From the NCBI GenBank assembly GCA_016791265.1, contig JAEUMY010000023.1, positions 186,001 through 250,000 of the forward strand: a stretch of DNA of 64,000 nt. The letters run 5' to 3'. Origin of the DNA: Betaproteobacteria bacterium (lineage in GTDB: Bacteria; Pseudomonadota; Gammaproteobacteria; Burkholderiales; Usitatibacteraceae). Position 1 is the stretch's first letter; every line of letters starts with the position of its first letter. The notes beneath the pieces are model-generated. The model was not told the DNA's origin. It did no database searches and saw only the letters and a program-made list of their open reading frames with translations. The position numbers were made by a program, and so were the translations under genes. Below, one piece after another: positions 34,349 through 43,089 of the stretch.

Positions 34349-35491
34349 ATGAGCGACAAAGCAGTCAGTTCCCGTCGTAAGTTCCTGGCTGGCGCCACCG
34401 CCGCCAGCGGCGCCGCCATCGCCGGCTTCCCGGCCATCGTCAAGGCGCAGGGCCCCACCACCCTTCGCTGGCAATCCACCTGGCCCGCCAAGGACATTTT
34501 CCACGAGTACGCCGTCGACTACGCGACCCGCGTCAACGACATGTCGGGTGGCGACCTCAAGATCGAAGTGCTGCCCGCCGGCTCCGTGGTCAAGGCGTTC
34601 GACCTGATTGACGCGGTGTCCAAGGGCACGCTGGACGGCGGCCACGGCGTGGTCGCGTATTGGTACGGCAAGAACTCGGCCATGGCGCTGTGGGGGTCCG
34701 GTCCCGCGTTCGGCATGGATGCCAACATGCTGCTGTCCTGGCACAAATACGGCGGCGGCAAGGATCTGCTGGACGAGGTGTACAAGGCGGTGAACCTGAA
34801 CGTGGTGTCGTTCCTCTATGGCCCGATGCCCACCCAGCCGCTGGGCTGGTTCAAAAAGCCGGTCACCAAAGCCGATGACTTCAAGGGTTTGAAGTTCCGC
34901 ACGGTCGGTCTGTCCATCGACATCTTCAAGGGTCTGGGTGCGGCGGTGAACGCGCTGCCGGGCGGCGAAATCGTTCCCGCCATGGATCGCGGTCTCCTGG
35001 ATGCGGCCGAGTTCAACAACGCGTCTTCCGACAAGCTGCTGGGCTTCCCGGATGTGTCCAAGGTCTGCATGCTGCAGAGCTTCCATCAATCCGCCGAGCA
35101 GTTTGAAATCCTGTTCAACAAGGCCAAGTACGATGCGCTCCCCGAGAAGCTGCGCAAGATTCTCTCAAGCGCCGTCGAGGCCGCGTCCGCCGACATGTCG
35201 TGGAAGGCCATCGACCGCTATTCCAAGGACTACATCGAACTGCAAACCAAGAACGGCGTGAAGTTCTTCAAGACACCCGACCCGGTGCTGCAAAAGCAGT
35301 TGGACGAGTGGGACAAGGTGGCCGCCGCCAAGTCGGCCGAGAACCCGCTTTTCAAGAAAATCTACGACTCGCAGCGCGCGTTCGCCGAGCGCGCGGTGCG
35401 CTGGCAGTTGGACACCTACGTCAGCCAGCGCATGGGCTACAACCATTTCTTCGCCAAGAAGGCCGCCCCCGCGCCGGCGAAGAAGGGCTGA
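34349..35491 (+). CDS. dctP: TRAP transporter solute-binding protein (Tat-exported)
   Basis: 380 residues. The N-terminus has a twin-arginine signal (SSRRKFLAGA, Arg9-Arg10) and cleaves near VKAQG. The mature part follows the DctP fold: TLRWQSTWPAKDIFHEYAVDYA, the conserved Arg in FKGLKFRTVG that binds the carboxylate, and the GGEIVPAMDRGLLDAAEFNN region. This matches the TakP-like 2-oxo/hydroxy-acid group more than classical C4-dicarboxylate DctP (inference). GAGGAG precedes the start. A hairpin after the gene may reduce read-through so that this protein is made in excess. Confidence 0.9.
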   Translation: MSDKAVSSRRKFLAGATAASGAAIAGFPAIVKAQGPTTLRWQSTWPAKDIFHEYAVDYATRVNDMSGGDLKIEVLPAGSVVKAFDLIDAVSKGTLDGGHGVVAYWYGKNSAMALWGSGPAFGMDANMLLSWHKYGGGKDLLDEVYKAVNLNVVSFLYGPMPTQPLGWFKKPVTKADDFKGLKFRTVGLSIDIFKGLGAAVNALPGGEIVPAMDRGLLDAAEFNNASSDKLLGFPDVSKVCMLQSFHQSAEQFEILFNKAKYDALPEKLRKILSSAVEAASADMSWKAIDRYSKDYIELQTKNGVKFFKTPDPVLQKQLDEWDKVAAAKSAENPLFKKIYDSQRAFAERAVRWQLDTYVSQRMGYNHFFAKKAAPAPAKKG

Positions 35492-35509
35492 CGTCCACGC
35501 GGCACCCTT

Positions 35510-35542
35510 CAGCCATCCCGGTCCATCAGGTCGGGATGGCTG
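35510..35542 (+). terminator. Intercistronic hairpin between dctP and dctQ
   Basis: Perfect 11-bp stem (35510-35520 with 35532-35542), 11-nt loop, followed by ATTTCTT. Probably a partial terminator or mRNA-stabilising hairpin giving more binding protein than permease. Confidence 0.65.
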
Positions 35543-35585
35543 ATTTCTTGGCGCGGGTCATCCGCGCGATGCACACGAGCGCACC

Positions 35586-36224
35586 ATGCAAAAATTTCTG
35601 TTGTGGGTGGACCGCGTGTCCACCTGGGTGGGCCAGGCCTTCGCCTGGCTGATCGTCGCTCTCACGGCGCTGATCTCCTGGGAAGTGTTTTCCCGCTATG
35701 TGCTGAGCAATCCGCATGCGTGGGTGTTCGACGTGATGCTGATGTGCTACGGCATCCTGTTCATGATGGCGGGCGCGTACACGCTGGCCAAAAATGGCCA
35801 TGTGCGCGGCGATGTGCTCTACGGATTTTTTCCGCCGCGCGTGCAGGCCACGCTGGATCTGATCCTCTACATCCTCTTTTTCATTCCCGGCATCATCGCG
35901 CTCACCTGGGCGGGCTACAGTTTCGCCGGCGAATCGTGGGCCATCGGCGAGCGCTCGTCGATCATGGCCGATGGACCGATCATCTATCCATTCAAGACCT
36001 TCATCCCCATCGCGGGCGCCTTTCTTCTGTTGCAGGGATTCGTGGAAATCATCCGTTGCGCGCTCTGCATCAAGACCGGCGAATGGCCGTCGCGCGAGCA
36101 GGATGTGGAGGAGGTCGACGTCGAGAAGCTGAAGGAAATGGTGCATGTGAAGGACGAAGACATCGCCAAGCTGGACGAGTTGGTGGTCGCGCATGAAGCC
36201 GCCGCCGCGAAGGTGAAGTCATGA
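35586..36224 (+). CDS. dctQ: TRAP transporter small permease DctQ
   Basis: 212 residues. Four hydrophobic helices (WVGQAFAWLIVALTALISWEVFSRYVL, then LMCYGILFMMAGAYTL, LILYILFFIPGIIALTWAGY, and FIPIAGAFLLLQGFVEII) match DctQ, the four-helix subunit of TRAP transporters. The C-terminal 40 residues are an acidic/Lys coiled tail (EEVDVEKLKEMVHVKDEDIAKLDELV) not usual in DctQ. It overlaps dctM by 4 bp (ATGA). Confidence 0.9.
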   Translation: MQKFLLWVDRVSTWVGQAFAWLIVALTALISWEVFSRYVLSNPHAWVFDVMLMCYGILFMMAGAYTLAKNGHVRGDVLYGFFPPRVQATLDLILYILFFIPGIIALTWAGYSFAGESWAIGERSSIMADGPIIYPFKTFIPIAGAFLLLQGFVEIIRCALCIKTGEWPSREQDVEEVDVEKLKEMVHVKDEDIAKLDELVVAHEAAAAKVKS

Positions 36225-38146
36225 GAAAAGAACTGTGGTTCGGCTTCATCATCATGGGACTCATTCTGCTGGGCACGCTCGTCATGACGCCGTGGGGCAA
36301 CCTGACGTCCGGTCATGTCGGGTTGCTCATGCTGTCGCTCGTGGTCGTCGCCATCATGCTGGGCTTTCCCACCGCGTTCACGCTCATGGGCATGGGTGTG
36401 CTGTTCGCGTTCTTCGCGTACTACAACCAGAGCGGCATCGCCGACAAGGCCATCCGCCAGACGCTGGACCTGATGGTGCAGCGAACGTGGCTGGTGATGA
36501 CCAACGATGTGCTGATTTCGATCCCGCTCTTCGTGTTCATGGGCTATCTGGTCGAGCGCGCGAACCTGATCGAGAAGCTCTTCAAGAGTTTGCATCTGGC
36601 GCTGGCCCGCGTGCCGGGTTCGCTCGCGGTCGCGACGCTGGTCACCTGCGCCGTGTTCGCCACCGCCACCGGCATCGTGGGCGCCGTGGTGACGCTGATG
36701 GGCTTGCTCGCGATGCCCGCCATGCTGCGCGCGGGCTACAACGTGAAACTGGGTGCCGGCGCCATCACGGCGGGCGGCTGTCTCGGCATTCTCATCCCGC
36801 CATCGGTCATGCTGATCGTCTACGGCGCGACCGCCGGCGTCTCGGTCGTGCAGCTTTACGCCGGCGCCTTCTTCCCCGGCATCATGCTGGCGGGGCTGTA
36901 CATCATCTACGTCATCATCGTCGCGAAGTTGAAACCCGAGTGGGCGCCGCCCTTGCCAGAGTCCGAGCGCCGCGTGCCCCTCCCCGCATTCGCCGAGGAG
37001 ATTTCCACCACGCTGAGTCAGCGCGTCCTGCCGGGTCTCTTGCTCGCGCTGAAGGGCAAGCGCAATGCGAATATTCGCACCGGCACGCTGCTTGGCCATC
37101 TGTTCATCACGCTCTTGCCGGCGCTGGTGTTCGCGGTGTTCATGGGCCTCATCTGGAACGCGGTGACCAAGCCGAAGGAGGTCGCCAGCACCGAAGGATT
37201 GGTGCAGATGTCGGTCGATGTCGCGGTCGATCAAGGCGGCGCCAACGTGGGCGGACTTGAAGAACCCAAGGCCGAAGGCGTTCAGGAGCCGCCCGCGGAC
37301 GGGTTGCAGGAACCACCCAAGGACGGCGTGCAGGAACCGCCGGCTGACCCCGCCAAGGATGAGAAGGCCGACAAGCCCGCCGCCGAGCGCACGCCCACGC
37401 CGACCGCGTTCTGGATCGCGTTTGGCATTCTGGGGACGGCGCTGCTGCTGTTCTACGCGGTCTTCACCTTCACGCGGCTGGAAATCTTCAAGATGCTGCT
37501 GGCGTCGTTCTTCCCGCTGGCGGTCCTGATTCTCGCGGTGCTGGGCACCATCGTCTTTGGCCTCGCCACGCCGACCGAGGCGGCCGCCGTGGGATCGCTG
37601 GGCGGCTTCCTGCTTGCGGCGCTGTACAAGCAGCTCAACTTCCCGGTGGTGAAAGAGTCGGTGTTCCTCACGGCCAAGACGTCCGCGATGGTGTGCTGGT
37701 TGTTCGTCGGCTCGTCGATTTTCTCCGCCGCGTTCGCGCTCCTCGGCGGGCAAGAGATCGTGGAGAAGTGGGTCATGTCGTTGGGCCTTTCCAAGATCGA
37801 GTTCCTGCTGCTCTCGCAGGCCATCATCTTCATTCTGGGCTGGCCGCTCGAGTGGACGGAAATCATCGTGATCTTCATGCCGATCTTCATCCCGCTCCTG
37901 GACAACTTCGGCGTCGATCCACTGTTCTTTGGCCTGCTGGTGGCGCTCAATTTGCAGACGGCGTTCCTGTCGCCGCCGGTGGCGATGGCCGCGTTCTATC
38001 TCAAGGGCGTGTCGCCGCCGCATGTCACGCTGAATCAGATATTCATGGGCATGCTGCCATTCATGGGCATACAAATATTCGCGTTGTTCCTGTTGTATGT
38101 GTTCCCGGAAATCGGCATGTGGCTACCGTCCGTTTTGTATCGATGA
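36221..38146 (+). CDS. dctM: TRAP transporter large permease DctM with long internal insert
   Basis: 641 residues, versus about 430 for a standard DctM, the 12-helix channel subunit. The extra length lies mid-protein, roughly residues 245-420. It holds a palindrome-encoded ANIR (from residue 283), a membrane segment, and a Pro/Glu/Lys-rich linker (about 340-395) with the repeat QEPP[AK]DG three times. The flanking halves carry ordinary DctM motifs (FATATGIVGAVVTLMGLLAMPAM, LGILIPPSVMLIVYGA, and ATPTEAAAVG). Long DctM variants exist in related bacteria; the role of the linker is unknown. The gene ends 6 bp before the hydroxyacid dehydrogenase start. Confidence 0.9.
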   Translation: MRKELWFGFIIMGLILLGTLVMTPWGNLTSGHVGLLMLSLVVVAIMLGFPTAFTLMGMGVLFAFFAYYNQSGIADKAIRQTLDLMVQRTWLVMTNDVLISIPLFVFMGYLVERANLIEKLFKSLHLALARVPGSLAVATLVTCAVFATATGIVGAVVTLMGLLAMPAMLRAGYNVKLGAGAITAGGCLGILIPPSVMLIVYGATAGVSVVQLYAGAFFPGIMLAGLYIIYVIIVAKLKPEWAPPLPESERRVPLPAFAEEISTTLSQRVLPGLLLALKGKRNANIRTGTLLGHLFITLLPALVFAVFMGLIWNAVTKPKEVASTEGLVQMSVDVAVDQGGANVGGLEEPKAEGVQEPPADGLQEPPKDGVQEPPADPAKDEKADKPAAERTPTPTAFWIAFGILGTALLLFYAVFTFTRLEIFKMLLASFFPLAVLILAVLGTIVFGLATPTEAAAVGSLGGFLLAALYKQLNFPVVKESVFLTAKTSAMVCWLFVGSSIFSAAFALLGGQEIVEKWVMSLGLSKIEFLLLSQAIIFILGWPLEWTEIIVIFMPIFIPLLDNFGVDPLFFGLLVALNLQTAFLSPPVAMAAFYLKGVSPPHVTLNQIFMGMLPFMGIQIFALFLLYVFPEIGMWLPSVLYR

Positions 38147-38152
38147 TCGGTG

Positions 38153-39124
38153 ATGAAGCCCGCCATTCTCATCGCCCGCGAGGTGTTCGAGGAGGTTATC
38201 GCCGACCTTGAGCGTGACTTTGCCGTCGAATCCAATCAGGCCGATGTGCTGTTCACGCCTGACCAATTGGTTGAAAAGCTGCAAGGCAAGCAGGGTGTGT
38301 TGACCACGGTGATGGACAAGATCGACGACGGCATGATGGCGCGCTGCCCCGATCTCAAGGTGATTTCCAACATCGCCGTCGGCTACAACAACATCGATGT
38401 GGCGGCGGCGACCGCGCGCGGCATCAAGGTCACCAACACGCCCGAGGTGCTGAACGAGGCGACGGCTGATTTGACGTGGGCCATTCTGATGGCCGCCGCG
38501 CGCCGGGTGGCCGAAGGCGATGCGTTCGTGCGCAGGGGCGAATGGCGGAAGGCGTTCGCGATGAAGCGCTGGCTGGGCGCCGATTTGCACGGCGCGACGC
38601 TGGGCATCATCGGCATGGGCCGCATCGGCCAGGCCATCGCGCGGCGCGCGCTGGGCTTCGACATGCGTGTCCTGTATCACAACCGCGCCCGGCTGGACGC
38701 CGCGACAGAGGCGGCGCTGCGTTGCGAATATTCGCAAGATCGGGATGGGGTGCTGAAAGAAGCCGACTTCCTCGTGGTGATGGTGCCGTATTCCGCGGCC
38801 ACGCATCACTTCATCAAGGCGGGCGACATCGCGAAAATGAAACCTTCAGCGATCCTCGTCAACACCGCGCGCGGCGGCGTCGTGGACGATGCCGCGCTCA
38901 TCGCGGCGCTGAAGGCCGGTACTATCGCGGGTGCCGCGCTGGACGTGTTCGAGGGCGAGCCGAAGCTCAACAGCGAATATTCGCAACTGAAGAACGTCGT
39001 GCTGACCCCGCACATCGGCAGCGCCACGCGATCCACGCGCATGGCGATGCTGCGGCTGGCGGCGAAGAATTTGACCGCGGCGTTGAAGGGCGAGGCGCCG
39101 CCGAACTGGGTGAACAAGACGTGA
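38153..39124 (+). CDS. D-2-hydroxyacid dehydrogenase (glyoxylate/hydroxypyruvate reductase type)
   Basis: 323 residues from ATG 38153 (GTG 38150 would add one). The NAD-binding motif GIIGMGRIGQAIA, the catalytic Arg in NTARGGVVDD, Glu in FEGEPKL and His in TPHIGSAT are present, matching GhrB-like reductases that convert glyoxylate or hydroxypyruvate to glycolate or D-glycerate. Its closeness to the TRAP genes suggests it processes the imported 2-oxo/hydroxy acid. Two palindromes lie in it, 38724-38735 (CEYS) and 38973-38984 (SEYS), in loops rather than catalytic strands. Confidence 0.9.
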   Translation: MKPAILIAREVFEEVIADLERDFAVESNQADVLFTPDQLVEKLQGKQGVLTTVMDKIDDGMMARCPDLKVISNIAVGYNNIDVAAATARGIKVTNTPEVLNEATADLTWAILMAAARRVAEGDAFVRRGEWRKAFAMKRWLGADLHGATLGIIGMGRIGQAIARRALGFDMRVLYHNRARLDAATEAALRCEYSQDRDGVLKEADFLVVMVPYSAATHHFIKAGDIAKMKPSAILVNTARGGVVDDAALIAALKAGTIAGAALDVFEGEPKLNSEYSQLKNVVLTPHIGSATRSTRMAMLRLAAKNLTAALKGEAPPNWVNKT

Positions 39125-39156
39125 TGCCACCGTGTGGCGGACAGTGTGCGGAGGAT

Positions 39157-39168
39157 GCGAATATTCGC
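39157..39168. repeat. Palindrome copy between two dehydrogenase genes
   Basis: Perfect GCGAATATTCGC in the 104-bp spacer after the D-2-hydroxyacid dehydrogenase stop. Confidence 0.95.
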
Positions 39169-39228
39169 AAGGCGCGTTCCCTCGCCCGACGTCATTGAAT
39201 TCCATCAACACTTCACGGAGATCCGCAC

Positions 39229-40086
39229 ATGAAAGTCGCATTCCTCGGCCTGGGCGTCATGGGATTCCCCATGGCCGGGCATCTCAAGGCCAGGGGTTTT
39301 GACGTCACCGTTTACAACCGCACCGAGGCCAAAGCGAAAGAGTGGGTCGCCAAGCACGGCGGCCAGCATGGCGCGACGCCCGCGGCAGCCGCCAGGGGGG
39401 CGGAAATCGTGTTCATGTGCGTGGGCAACGACAACGACCTCTTGCAAGTCGCGGGCGGCGCGGAGGGCGCGCTCGCCGGCATGTCCGCCGGCACGATTCT
39501 CGTTGATCACACCACGGCATCCGCCGACGCCGCGCGCAAGCTGTACGATCTTGCGAAAGCGCAGGGTGTGTCCTTCATCGACGCGCCCGTGTCCGGCGGC
39601 CAGGCGGGAGCTGAGAACGGCAAACTTACCGTGATGTGTGGTGGCGACCCGACGGCTTTCGACAAGGCCAAGCCGGTGATGGACAGTTACGGCAAGGCGG
39701 TCACGCTGATGGGCGCATCCGGCGCTGGCCAGCTCACCAAGATGGTCAACCAGATTTGCATCGCCGGCCTGGTGCAGGCGCTGTCGGAAGGCATCGCCTT
39801 CGCCGAGAAGGCCAAACTCGATCCGCTGCTCGTGCTGGAGGTGATTTCCAAGGGGGCGGCGCAGTCGTGGCAAATGGAGAATCGGGGCAAGACCATGGTC
39901 GAGCGCAAGTTCAATTTCGGCTTCGCTGTCGACTGGATGCGTAAGGACTTGGGAATCTGCATGGAAGAGGCCAAGCGTAATGGCGCCAAACTGCCCGTGA
40001 CCGAACTGATCGACAAGTTCTATGCCGAGGTTCAGGCCGCAGGCGGCAGCCGCTTCGACACCTCTTCACTCATCACCCGGCTCTAG
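39229..40086 (+). CDS. NAD(P)-dependent beta-hydroxyacid dehydrogenase (tartronate-semialdehyde reductase / HIBADH family)
   Basis: 285 residues. GLGVMG (7-12) is the dinucleotide-binding motif, DAPVSGG (118-124) the substrate-binding loop, and Lys171 in GAGQLTKMVNQ the catalytic lysine. The family includes tartronate-semialdehyde reductase and 3-hydroxyisobutyrate dehydrogenase. With a GhrB-like reductase next to it and a TRAP importer upstream, the glycerate/tartronate-semialdehyde route is a reasonable guess (inference). A clear purine-rich leader, CACGGAG, lies before the start. Confidence 0.85.
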   Translation: MKVAFLGLGVMGFPMAGHLKARGFDVTVYNRTEAKAKEWVAKHGGQHGATPAAAARGAEIVFMCVGNDNDLLQVAGGAEGALAGMSAGTILVDHTTASADAARKLYDLAKAQGVSFIDAPVSGGQAGAENGKLTVMCGGDPTAFDKAKPVMDSYGKAVTLMGASGAGQLTKMVNQICIAGLVQALSEGIAFAEKAKLDPLLVLEVISKGAAQSWQMENRGKTMVERKFNFGFAVDWMRKDLGICMEEAKRNGAKLPVTELIDKFYAEVQAAGGSRFDTSSLITRL

Positions 40087-40095
40087 CACCGACAC

Positions 40096-40506
40096 ATGGC
40101 CAAGACCTGGGCACAGAAGTTGGCGGGCGGCCAGCCTCCCCATGTGGACGTGCTGGAGAAAGCGTTCGCCGGCCTGAAGCCCGGGCAGACGCTTTTCATC
40201 GCCTCACCCCGCCTGGTGGCGGACGAAATCGCCAAGCTCCCTGCCGGCAAAGCGGAAACGGTGGCGGCGTTTCGCCAACGGCTCGCCAAGCGAAACAAGG
40301 CCGATGCGACCTGTCCGCTCTCGACCGGCATTTTCATTCGTATCGCCGCCGAGGCCGCCTGGGATGAGATATTGGCCGGCAAGCCACTCTCCGCCGTGAC
40401 GCCATTCTGGCGACTGGTGGAACCCGGCTCGGCCCTGGCCGCCAGGCTCCGCTGCGGCGACGACTTTCTCGAGGCCCAGCGCGCCGCCGAAGGCATGGCG
40501 CCCTGA
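40096..40506 (+). CDS. Conserved-looking hypothetical protein
   Basis: 136 residues, cytoplasmic, basic, no membrane segment. It begins only 9 bp after the preceding gene and is probably co-transcribed. Segments such as LAGGQPPHVDVLEKAFAGLKPGQTLFIASPRLVADEIAKLP suggest a compact alpha/beta domain, and I cannot assign a family or function. It has ordinary base composition for the window. Confidence 0.7.
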   Translation: MAKTWAQKLAGGQPPHVDVLEKAFAGLKPGQTLFIASPRLVADEIAKLPAGKAETVAAFRQRLAKRNKADATCPLSTGIFIRIAAEAAWDEILAGKPLSAVTPFWRLVEPGSALAARLRCGDDFLEAQRAAEGMAP

Positions 40507-40532
40507 TTTCAGGGAATCCCCTAGGGGTTTGT

Positions 40533-40571
40533 GTGAACCAGTTCACAGTCTTCGATTGTGAACTGGTTCAC
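40533..40571 (+). promoter_or_regulatory. Double operator-like palindrome upstream of membrane-PAS gene
   Basis: GTGAACCAGTTCACA (40533-40547) and its exact complement TGTGAACTGGTTCAC (40557-40571) form a 15-bp inverted repeat with a 9-nt spacer. Each arm is itself an imperfect palindrome (GTGAAC..GTTCAC), in the style of LacI/GntR-type operators, with centres 25 bp apart. It lies 53 bp before the ATG at 40624. No T-run follows, so a terminator is unlikely. Confidence 0.6.
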
Positions 40572-40623
40572 AGTGCTTGATACCCATCAAGCCTGCGTCA
40601 GACAGGCTCAGGAGGATCGACTC

Positions 40624-41748
40624 ATGGCCATCGTGGACACGCCGCGGATCGCGGGTTGGAATGAATCGCACGAGCGCGAGCTCACCGCGATGCAGGTTGA
40701 CGAGTTGTACCGCTACATGCCTTTCGCCACGGGCGGCGCCTTTCTGAGCGCCGGTCTCACCCTCGCGGTGTTGAACGACACCGGCGCCGGGATGGCGGGC
40801 ATGTTCTGGTTTGTCATGTTTTCGCTGGTGACGCTGTATCGCGTTGGCATCATCTCCGCCCATTCTCGGGACGGCGGCTCCGACCCGGCCATGTGGGCGA
40901 GGCTCGCCATCGCCGGCAATGTCGCGTCGGGCGTCATGTGGGGCATTCTGGGCACGCTCCTCTTCCCGGCCACCGCCAGCTATCGCGAACTCTTCATCGT
41001 CATGGTGATTTGCGCCAACGTCGGCGGCTCGATTTCCACTTACGCGGCGGTGAAATGGGCGCACCCGGCCGTGACGCTGCCCGCCGTCGTGCCGCCGATC
41101 TTTTATCTCACCTTCATGCGCGACGGCATGCACATCTACTCCGCGTTGACCGCGTTCGTGTTCATGATCCTCGTCACCGGCATCGCCTTGCAGCAGCATC
41201 GCCGCATCACCCAGCGCTTGCGTCTCATTCTGGAAAACCGCGAGCTGATGCGCCGCGTGTCCGCGGCCAATTCGTCGCTGATGAAGCAGAACAGCGATCT
41301 TGAGCAGCAGGCGGTCGCGCAGACGCGGGTGGCGAAGAGCGCCAAGGACCGGGCTGATCTCCTGACGCTGCATTTCGCCAATACGCCGCTCGCCATCATC
41401 GAGTGCGACGACCAGCTCAACCTCGTGGCGTGGAACGACGCGGCGCAACGGCTCATGGGCCACCGCATCGACACCTTGCGCGGCAAGCCGCTGCTGCCAG
41501 CCATCTGCGTGGACGGCGAGAGTGGCGCCGATGGCGACGTGGCCGCGACCATCAAGAAGGCGCTGGACAATTCGCCGCTGTCCGTGCGCGGCCATTTCGT
41601 CACGCTGGACCGGCGCGCCAAGAAGGGCTCGTTCCACATCACCCCGATCCGCGCGGGCAAGGATCAGCCGGTGCGCTTGGCCATTGTCATTTCCGATTGG
41701 CGCGACAGCGGGACCGGCAACAACGGCGACGTCCGCCAGGTCGCGTAG
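40624..41748 (+). CDS. Membrane protein with six-helix N-domain, coiled coil and PAS domain
   Basis: 374 residues from ATG 40624, with AGGAGG about 9 nt upstream. About six hydrophobic helices (residues 38-190) are followed by a coiled coil (about 190-240, NSSLMKQNSDLEQQAVAQ) and a PAS-like domain (about 255-360, starting NTPLAIIECDDQLNLVAWNDAAQRLMG). There is no kinase, GGDEF, EAL or methyl-accepting output domain. The next gene is a paralogue with the same layout. It looks like the sensory half of a receptor; the output partner, if any, is not in the window. I do not recognise a named family. Confidence 0.75.
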   Translation: MAIVDTPRIAGWNESHERELTAMQVDELYRYMPFATGGAFLSAGLTLAVLNDTGAGMAGMFWFVMFSLVTLYRVGIISAHSRDGGSDPAMWARLAIAGNVASGVMWGILGTLLFPATASYRELFIVMVICANVGGSISTYAAVKWAHPAVTLPAVVPPIFYLTFMRDGMHIYSALTAFVFMILVTGIALQQHRRITQRLRLILENRELMRRVSAANSSLMKQNSDLEQQAVAQTRVAKSAKDRADLLTLHFANTPLAIIECDDQLNLVAWNDAAQRLMGHRIDTLRGKPLLPAICVDGESGADGDVAATIKKALDNSPLSVRGHFVTLDRRAKKGSFHITPIRAGKDQPVRLAIVISDWRDSGTGNNGDVRQVA

Positions 41749-41899
41749 CTTGAGCGGGGCCGGCCCCGCGTCGCGAGCGGCGATTCTCGTCAAAAACGCA
41801 ATGAACTCGCCACTCGCACCGCGGCGTCATGCGAAAGTTGCGGTTTGCCCGAATCCGCCGTTTTTCTAATCGCAGCCGAACCAATTCATCCCGCCCCCC

Positions 41900-43027
41900 A
41901 TGCGCCCAGACCCCGCCGCTTTGGCTCGCCAGCAATCCCCCCTGCCTTCCCTGCCGTGGACGGCTGAACACGACAAGAAACTCGCCGAATCGCAGGTGGA
42001 CGAGCTGTATCGCTTCATCCCCTTCACCACGCTGGTGCCGTTTCTCGGCGCGGGCCTCACGCTTGGCGTGCTCATGGAGACCGGCGCGGGACGCGCCGCG
42101 CTCATCTGGTTCCTGCTCTTCACCGCCGCGACCGCCTATCGCGGGCTCCTTTGGTTCATGCGCGGCCGCGTGCATGACATCGAGCCCGCCACCTGGGGCC
42201 AGCTCGTCATCATCGGCAATCTGGCCGCTGGCTGCCTCTGGGGCGCGTTGGGATCGGTCTTCATCAGCACCGGCGACAGTTATCGCGAGATTTTCATCAT
42301 CATGGTCATCTGCTGCTTTGTCGGCGGGTCGGTCACCTCCTACGCGCCGCTGAAGTGGGCGCACGCGGCGCTGGCGCTGCCGGCGGTGATTCCGCCGCTG
42401 CTTTATCTCGGACTCGTGCGCGACAACTTCCATTCCTACGGCGTGCTGATGGGCATCGTGTTCGTCGCCGCCATCACCGGCGTCGCGCTGCAGCAGCATT
42501 CCCGAATCAAAGATCGGCTGCGCCTCATCATCCAGAATGAGGAACTTCTGGCCCGGCTGGGGGCCGCGAACGCGGAGCTGCTGCGCGAGAACAGCAACCT
42601 CGCCCATCGCGCCGCCGTGCGGCTCAGTTCCGCGCGAAAGGCGCAGGGTCGGGCCGACATGCTCTCGCGCCACTTCGAGAATACGCCACTGGCAATGCTG
42701 GAGTGCGACCGCCGGCTGCGTCTCCTCGCGTGGAATGACGCGGCCGAAAAACTCCTGGGGCGAGCGTTGCAGTCATTGCTGGGTGAGCCTTTGCTGCCGG
42801 CGATATTTCCCGGCGATCAGCGCAGTGACAGCGCGGAGAGCCTGCTCGCCGCGGCCAGCGGCGAGGTCCCGGCGTCCATCACCACGCGCTTTCATGATCT
42901 TTCGCGCAATCCGGTGGATGCGACCTTCCACATCACGCCCATCGAAGTCGAGAAGGGCCTGCCCGGACGCGTCGCTGTCGTCATCGCGCGTGAGCGTGGC
43001 AACGGTCATCTGAAGCACGCGGCCTGA
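41900..43027 (+). CDS. Paralogous membrane protein with six-helix N-domain, coiled coil and PAS domain
   Basis: 375 residues. It aligns end to end with the preceding gene product: SQVDELYRFIPFTT versus MQVDELYRYMPFAT, the shared helix YREIFIIMVIC(C/A)xVGGS, and the PAS start NTPLAMLECDRRLRLLAWNDAAEKLLG. It too lacks any output domain. The gene pair arose by tandem duplication. The 151-bp spacer from the first copy contains the perfect 16-bp palindrome GCGGGGCCGGCCCCGC (41754-41769). Function unknown; a sensor of membrane, redox or small-molecule state is plausible. Confidence 0.75.
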   Translation: MRPDPAALARQQSPLPSLPWTAEHDKKLAESQVDELYRFIPFTTLVPFLGAGLTLGVLMETGAGRAALIWFLLFTAATAYRGLLWFMRGRVHDIEPATWGQLVIIGNLAAGCLWGALGSVFISTGDSYREIFIIMVICCFVGGSVTSYAPLKWAHAALALPAVIPPLLYLGLVRDNFHSYGVLMGIVFVAAITGVALQQHSRIKDRLRLIIQNEELLARLGAANAELLRENSNLAHRAAVRLSSARKAQGRADMLSRHFENTPLAMLECDRRLRLLAWNDAAEKLLGRALQSLLGEPLLPAIFPGDQRSDSAESLLAAASGEVPASITTRFHDLSRNPVDATFHITPIEVEKGLPGRVAVVIARERGNGHLKHAA

Positions 43028-43089
43028 CCGCCGGGCCGCGCGGCCGGCTCGCCCGTAAAATGCCGGATTGCGCACTCGCATCCGGCCGC

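Noticed and set aside
35984..38074. 696-codon minus-strand open frame opposite dctQ/dctM
   Set aside because: Antisense shadow: extremely His/Arg/Glu/Gln-rich, no domain, and the plus strand encodes recognisable TRAP permeases.
41754..41769. GCGGGGCCGGCCCCGC as a terminator after the first membrane-PAS gene
   Set aside because: It is a perfect palindrome with no loop and no T-run; it could not form a standard terminator and may be chance in GC-rich DNA.
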